This document shows, one piece after another, positions 59,809-64,000 of a stretch of 64,000 nucleotides of DNA. The stretch lies in NCBI RefSeq assembly GCF_900155965.1, contig NZ_FTMG01000021.1, positions 19,644-83,643 of the forward strand, given 5' to 3'. Below the pieces are notes generated by a model that saw only the letters and a list, made by a program, of their open reading frames with translations, did not search any database and had not been told where the DNA came from. The stretch's first letter is position 1. Each line of letters begins with the position of its first letter. This stretch comes from Mucilaginibacter lappiensis. GTDB taxonomy: Bacteria > Bacteroidota > Bacteroidia > Sphingobacteriales > Sphingobacteriaceae. The translations under genes were made by a program, and so were the position numbers.

Positions 59809-61323
59809 ATGAGCACACAAACTAAATCAGATCCTACTATATTCGTCATTTTTGGTGGCACTGGGGATTTAAATTCACGGAAAATTGCACCGGCCCTGTA
59901 TAATCTATATTTAGATGGATGGCTGCCGAAACAATATTCCATTATAGGAACCGGTCGTACCAAACTTACCGACGATCAGTTCAGGGAGAATTTACATAAC
60001 GATATCAACCAGTTTTCGCGCAGCGGTAAAGTTGACGAGAAAAAATGGGCCGATTTTGTAAAAAATATCTATTACCAGGTATCGGATGCTAACGACTTTG
60101 AAACTTACAAAGAGTTTGGCAAACGTATCGAGAAACATAACGCGGAATGGAAAGCTAAAGCCAATGTTATATTTTACCTGGCTGTAGCGCCAAACTTCTT
60201 CCCGATCATCGCGTCGAATATATCAAAAGCCAAACTGGCCGATGATAAAAAACGCGTACGAATCATCATCGAGAAACCATTTGGTCATGATCTGGAAACC
60301 GCCAAAGAGCTAAACAAGCTATTGTCGGGGATTTTTGATGAATCACAGATCTACCGTATCGACCATTACCTGGGTAAAGAAACCGTTCAGAACATTATGG
60401 CTTTCCGCTTTGCCAACTCCATCATGGAGCCGCTATGGAACCGTAACTATATTGAGCACGTACAAATCTCGGTTACCGAGCAACTGGGCGTGGAAGAACG
60501 CGGTGACTACTATGACGGATCTGGCGCTATGCGCGATATGATCCAAAACCACCTGTTGCAATTACTTTGCCACGTAGCTATGGAGCCACCGGTAAGCTTT
60601 AATGCCGACGAAGTGCGCGACCGTAAGGTTGACGTACTGAAGGCTATGCGCAGGTTTGGTCCAGAGGATGTGCGTAATTCGGCTGTTAGAGGCCAGTACG
60701 GCAGCGGCTGGATGAAAGGTAAAGAAGTTCCCGGCTACCGCGAAGAACCAAAAGTTAACCCGGAATCAAACACCGAAACTTTTGCCGCTATCAAATTCTT
60801 TATTGATAACTGGCGCTGGCAGGGTGTGCCGTTTTATCTGCGTACAGGTAAACGCATGCACCAGTCGTCATCGGTTATTACCATCCAGTTTAAGGATGTA
60901 CCTCACCTGATATTCCCAACTGAGGCCGCCGAAAGCTGGCAGCAAAACAGGCTCATCATCAGCATACAGCCAGAAATGAGCATCCGTTTACAGGTACAGG
61001 CTAAACGCCCGGGTATTGATATGGTGCTGAACGCTGTAGACATGGTGTTTGACTATAAAGGTACCTACACCAACCAGGCGCCCGAAGCTTATGAAACACT
61101 GATACTGGATACCATGCTGGGTGATCAAACCCTGTTTATGCGTGGCGACCAGGTAGAGGCTGCTTGGGAACTGGTTATGCCTATCCTGAGCACCTGGCAA
61201 AACAAAAAGAGCCTGAATTTCCCTAACTATTCTGCCGATTCATGGGGACCGGAAGCCGCCGAAGCATTAATTGCCCGCGACGGTTTTACCTGGTTCACCC
61301 TGCCGGTAAATGGGAAAAAATAA
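59809..61323 (+). CDS. zwf: Glucose-6-phosphate 1-dehydrogenase
   Basis: 504 residues. NADP motif FVIFGGTGDLNSRKIAPALY, the active-site peptide YRIDHYLGKETVQN (catalytic His), and RVRIIIEKPFGHDLETA. It oxidises glucose-6-P to 6-phosphogluconolactone, the entry to the oxidative branch. Followed by a class A hairpin and pgl. Confidence 0.97.
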   Translation: MSTQTKSDPTIFVIFGGTGDLNSRKIAPALYNLYLDGWLPKQYSIIGTGRTKLTDDQFRENLHNDINQFSRSGKVDEKKWADFVKNIYYQVSDANDFETYKEFGKRIEKHNAEWKAKANVIFYLAVAPNFFPIIASNISKAKLADDKKRVRIIIEKPFGHDLETAKELNKLLSGIFDESQIYRIDHYLGKETVQNIMAFRFANSIMEPLWNRNYIEHVQISVTEQLGVEERGDYYDGSGAMRDMIQNHLLQLLCHVAMEPPVSFNADEVRDRKVDVLKAMRRFGPEDVRNSAVRGQYGSGWMKGKEVPGYREEPKVNPESNTETFAAIKFFIDNWRWQGVPFYLRTGKRMHQSSSVITIQFKDVPHLIFPTEAAESWQQNRLIISIQPEMSIRLQVQAKRPGIDMVLNAVDMVFDYKGTYTNQAPEAYETLILDTMLGDQTLFMRGDQVEAAWELVMPILSTWQNKKSLNFPNYSADSWGPEAAEALIARDGFTWFTLPVNGKK

Positions 61324-61330
61324 TAATGAT

Positions 61331-61410
61331 TCGGGTTCGGGTTGCGAGGTTCGGGTTGCGGAAAGATAGATTTTCTATCGGGCACCTCGAACCTCGCAAC
61401 CCGAACCTCA
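61331..61410. repeat. Phrase hairpin, class A
   Basis: GGTTCGGGTTGCGAGG and TTCGGGTTGCGG face CCTCGAACCTCGCAACCCG and AACCTC across an AT-rich loop, between zwf and pgl. Confidence 0.75.
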
Positions 61411-61425
61411 AATTGAGAATAGCAC

Positions 61426-62151
61426 ATGAAATTGAATATTTCTAATACTGCCGATGAGGTACTAACCGGGTTGGCAGATTATTTTGTTAAGATAGGTAAC
61501 GAATCCATCACCGCGAGGGGTAAGTTTACGGTAGCCTTATCGGGCGGTAGCTCACCAAAAAAATTGTACGAGCTGCTGGCATCTACCTCTTACGCCGACC
61601 AGCTGGACTGGGAAAAAGTGTTTTTCTTTTTTGGCGATGAGCGTAACGTACCGCAGGATCATCAAGACAGCAATTACCTGATGGCTAAAAAGGCCTTGTT
61701 TGAGCCTCTGCTGATTAGTCCGGCCAATGTGTATGCTGTTGATACCACTTTTGAACCCGCAGAAGCAGCGGCCAAATACTGGACCCTGATCAGCACATTT
61801 TTTGACGAGGATGAGCCAAACTTTGACCTCATATTACTGGGCCTGGGTGATAATTCGCACACCGCCTCGTTATTTCCGCATACACCGGTATTGCATGATA
61901 CCAAACCGGGCGTAAAAGAAGTTTGGCTGGAAGATCAGCAGGTATGGCGCATTACACTGAACGCTCCCCTGATCAACGAAGGCCGTTACATCGCGTTCCT
62001 GGTTTATGGTGAGGGTAAAGCTATCGCCGTACATCATGTACTGGAAGATGACGAGGATATTGAAGAATATCCGGCCCAATTGATCGATTCCATCGCCGGC
62101 GAAACACTATGGTTTTTAGACGAAGCAGCCGCCGCTGATCTGGAAGAATAG
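61426..62151 (+). CDS. pgl: 6-phosphogluconolactonase
   Basis: 241 residues of the SOL/DevB type. FTVALSGGSSPKKLYELL, FFFGDERNVPQDHQDSNYLMAKKALF and LLGLGDNSHTASLFPHTP are the family motifs. It hydrolyses 6-phosphogluconolactone. Last gene of the pentose-phosphate locus, ended by the terminator at 62206-62237. Confidence 0.95.
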   Translation: MKLNISNTADEVLTGLADYFVKIGNESITARGKFTVALSGGSSPKKLYELLASTSYADQLDWEKVFFFFGDERNVPQDHQDSNYLMAKKALFEPLLISPANVYAVDTTFEPAEAAAKYWTLISTFFDEDEPNFDLILLGLGDNSHTASLFPHTPVLHDTKPGVKEVWLEDQQVWRITLNAPLINEGRYIAFLVYGEGKAIAVHHVLEDDEDIEEYPAQLIDSIAGETLWFLDEAAAADLEE

Positions 62152-62205
62152 GAGTAAATTATTCTGAACCATAATTTTTAGGATTTTACTTATAAAAAAT
62201 AACGT

Positions 62206-62237
62206 AGAGACACCTTATTACAGGTGTCTCTTTTTTT
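62206..62237 (+). terminator. Intrinsic terminator of the pentose-phosphate locus
   Basis: AGAGACACCT / AGGTGTCTCT with a 6-base loop, followed by a run of seven T. Confidence 0.92.
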
Positions 62238-62564
62238 GTGCGATAATAGTAAGCTTGTCATCCTGAACGCAGTGAAGGATCTTCTTCGCTGTGTATATCG
62301 CCGTCTTGTCACCTCAAGAAAATCCTTTGTTCCTCGGGATGACAATTCTTATTGTTTATTTTCATCTACTTGCACTCGTTGTAAATGAGCGCAAGATTGA
62401 ACGAAGCAGTAAAAAGAAGCAACGGCCCTGTGCGATTCCTTCCCTCGGGAAGGGGTGGAAGGGGTTTCGCAAACCAATAAAACCTCCAACATACCGTTTG
62501 GCCGGTTTGTGATTTTGAAGATATCCTGACCCTTTTCCAAGCTCATCAAAAAGTAGTTAAAACA
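62238..62564. other. Intergenic region with TGTCATCCTGA and class E repeats
   Basis: A TGTCATCCTGAACGC...CTCGGGATGACA inverted element (62257-62344), then GCGATTCCTTCCCTCGGGAAGG and GGTGGAAGGGGTTTCG (62432-62470), similar to 27127-27192. No gene is seen. Confidence 0.55.
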
Positions 62565-62595
62565 GTGTTAAAATTTGTTAAAAAGTGTTAAAATG
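62565..62595 (+). repeat. 31-bp block shared with 9152-9182
   Basis: Identical to the minus strand of 9152-9182. It lies about 140 bases before the AraC gene, within a 110-base stretch rich in GTTAAAA words. Confidence 0.7.
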
Positions 62596-62736
62596 GCCTT
62601 TTTTTGAATAAATATTGATGATAAACCTGGCCAAAAAGCGTTGGAATTTGTTAAAATTTGTTAAAATACAAGGTCAAAATGACCTTTTGCAGACAATGAT
62701 GATTTGTGCCTGTGTTTGAATTTTGTAACTTTGGGT

Positions 62737-63636
62737 ATGGCAACAGAAACACTCGAAGAGTTTTACAAGAATAAATTTGACTGGCTGCCCGATAACCTGC
62801 AGCAGAACATCGGTCACTTTAACGTTTTCAGGATTGAGGACTGTATTGGCCCCAACGCCAAGCCGGTTACCTACAGCCGCAGGAGCTTTTATAAGGTTAG
62901 TTTGATGCGTGGTGATAACATTATTCACTATGCCGATAAAAGCATTACACTGTCGGGTACTTCGCTGATGTTTTTTAGTCCGCATGTGCCTTATACCTTT
63001 GAGCATATGTCTGATGACCGCACAGGTTTCTTCTGTATTTTTACCGAAGCTTTCTTTACCGAGCGTTTTCGGGGAGGCTTAAGCGAGTTGCCCATGTTTG
63101 CCCTGGGCGCCAAGCCGGTATATGCCTTGAATGATGATCAGGACCGCTATGTGACCGGGTTGTTTACCAAAATGCTGGATGAAATAAGCTCGGATTATGA
63201 TTTTAAGTATGATCTGATCCGCAATTACGTGACAGAAATGGCCTACTATGCCCTTAAAACGCAGCCATCAGAAAATGTATATAAACACGCCGATGCCAAA
63301 AGCCGTATAACTTCGGTGTTTACTGAGTTATTGGAGCGCCAGTTTCCGATAGAGAACCCGGCACAGCGGTTTTCTCTGCGCTCGGCCAATGATTTTGCCC
63401 AACAACTCTCCGTGCACGTAAATCACCTGAACCGTGCCATTCGCGAAACCACTGGCAGAACTACTACTGATCATATTGCCGATCGTTTGCTGAGCGAAGC
63501 CAAATCGCTTCTCAAGCACACTGACTGGAACATATCAGAAATAGGCTATTGCTTGGGTTTTGAGGAACCAACGCATTTCAATAACTTTTTTAAGAAACAA
63601 ACTCAGCTTACCCCATCGTCGTTCAGGAATGTTTAA
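62737..63636 (+). CDS. AraC family transcriptional regulator
   Basis: 299 residues from the ATG at 62737 (the preceding in-frame stretch MCLCLNFVTLG is not conserved-looking). An N-terminal cupin-like region (GTSLMFFSPHVPYTFEHM) precedes two C-terminal helix-turn-helix motifs (SANDFAQQLSVHVNHLNRAI; ISEIGYCLGFEEPTHFNNFF). The targets are unknown. Its upstream region carries the 31-bp shared block. Confidence 0.9.
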   Translation: MATETLEEFYKNKFDWLPDNLQQNIGHFNVFRIEDCIGPNAKPVTYSRRSFYKVSLMRGDNIIHYADKSITLSGTSLMFFSPHVPYTFEHMSDDRTGFFCIFTEAFFTERFRGGLSELPMFALGAKPVYALNDDQDRYVTGLFTKMLDEISSDYDFKYDLIRNYVTEMAYYALKTQPSENVYKHADAKSRITSVFTELLERQFPIENPAQRFSLRSANDFAQQLSVHVNHLNRAIRETTGRTTTDHIADRLLSEAKSLLKHTDWNISEIGYCLGFEEPTHFNNFFKKQTQLTPSSFRNV

Positions 63637-63904
63637 AGCTTACTTTTGTCATCCTGAGAATTAAAATCCGGGGCCTCTGTAGGTTGCAATGACAGCTGGA
63701 TTTAAGGATTTATTGGTTTAGAAGAATTATTTTTGGGAGTCGCGCAGTGTGGCCGGCTGAGTTATAGTGCTTATTGCCTGTTACTGAGTATGGTTCCGGA
63801 GTAAGAGTCTGAAGGTATGGTACGATCCTTTAAAAGAGGGTTTGTCCGATGGGTAGTCTGTCTTTTATTTATACTCCTCCGGGCGCGGCTTAAAGAGAAA
63901 CCAA
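63637..63904. mobile_element. Probable left flank of an IS110-type element
   Basis: The first part (63648-63700) is a TGTCATCCTGAG-type remnant. From about 63720 the composition changes to GC-richer sequence with no inverted terminal repeat visible, as expected for IS110 elements, which have a long non-coding end that encodes a bridge RNA in characterised members. The exact boundary cannot be set because the element leaves the window. Confidence 0.45.
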
Positions 63905-64000
63905 ATGGAAAAGATGCGTTATCATGCAGCCGGGATAGATATCGGCTCGCGTAAAGTATTTGTCGGACTAGAAGCTCAGCCTGTCCGCTCGTTCGAGACC
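63905..64000 (+). CDS. IS110 family transposase, N-terminal fragment (cut by window edge)
   Basis: 32 codons in an open frame. AAGIDIGSRKVFVGLEAQ is the N-terminal RuvC-like DEDD motif (first catalytic Asp in GIDIGS) of IS110/IS1111 transposases. The gene continues beyond the window. Confidence 0.8.
   Translation, partial: MEKMRYHAAGIDIGSRKVFVGLEAQPVRSFET

Overview
The window looks like chromosomal DNA of a Bacteroidota bacterium of the Sphingobacteriaceae, most like Mucilaginibacter or Pedobacter. The basis is the gene families (GH3, GH78, GH99-like, DUF2339/DUF3999, DCC/TIGR01777, Bacteroidota-type class A beta-lactamase), promoters resembling TTG-N18-21-TAnnTTTG, few Shine-Dalgarno sites, moderate GC, and many intergenic inverted repeats. 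The genus is inferred from protein and repeat style, not from a search.

Layout. 1-3.3 kb: a 5'-truncated di-heme cytochrome c peroxidase and a rhomboid protease. 3.3-13.9 kb: an RNA-repair/RNA-surveillance island. It holds a WYL regulator, RtcB RNA ligase, a minus-strand tRNA quartet (Pro-UGG, Ile-UAU, Gln-CUG-like, Cys-GCA), a small SD-led ORF, a frameshifted zinc-ribbon gene, a Ro60/TROVE protein and eight tandem Y RNA-like genes, several with rearranged tRNA-like modules. A GH99-like lipoprotein and an unknown lipoprotein lie inside it. rtcB and the Ro60 gene share an inverted-repeat operator at identical distance from the promoter. The tRNA quartet is preceded by an 18-codon ORF with an unbroken run of Ile, Pro, Cys and Gln codons, the four identities of the tRNAs behind it, and then by a terminator with a competing antiterminator. 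This looks like an attenuator sensing loss of those tRNAs.

13.9-18.2 kb: an MFS exporter, a siderophore-interacting-type flavoreductase and an AraC regulator, then DinB-like and DUF1801 proteins. 18.4-26.9 kb: a Ter stress cluster (four TerD paralogues, HAD, PRTase-like, TelA, an unknown protein, TerC) followed by PgpA. 27.2-36.7 kb: GMC oxidoreductase, NagB-like and Gfo/Idh/MocA genes, GH3, a carboxylesterase, and a regulator/membrane protein pair. 36.9-38 kb: an orphan Tae4-like amidase with an adjacent lipoprotein. 38.3-52.3 kb: DCC and TIGR01777 proteins, the DUF3999/DUF2339 pair, a serine hydrolase, GH78, a GH114-like lipoprotein, a CPBP protease and a class A beta-lactamase.

52.6-62.2 kb: a pentose-phosphate locus (ROK glucokinase, tkt, rpiA, tal, HAD, gnd, zwf, pgl), which would carry glucose through the oxidative and non-oxidative branches. 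The window closes with an AraC regulator and the start of an IS110-type transposase cut by the edge.

The most notable material is the 9.4-13.9 kb region. The tRNA attenuator, the Y RNA array with different permutations of the tRNA module, and the shared rtcB/Ro60 operator together suggest one coordinated response to tRNA or RNA damage.
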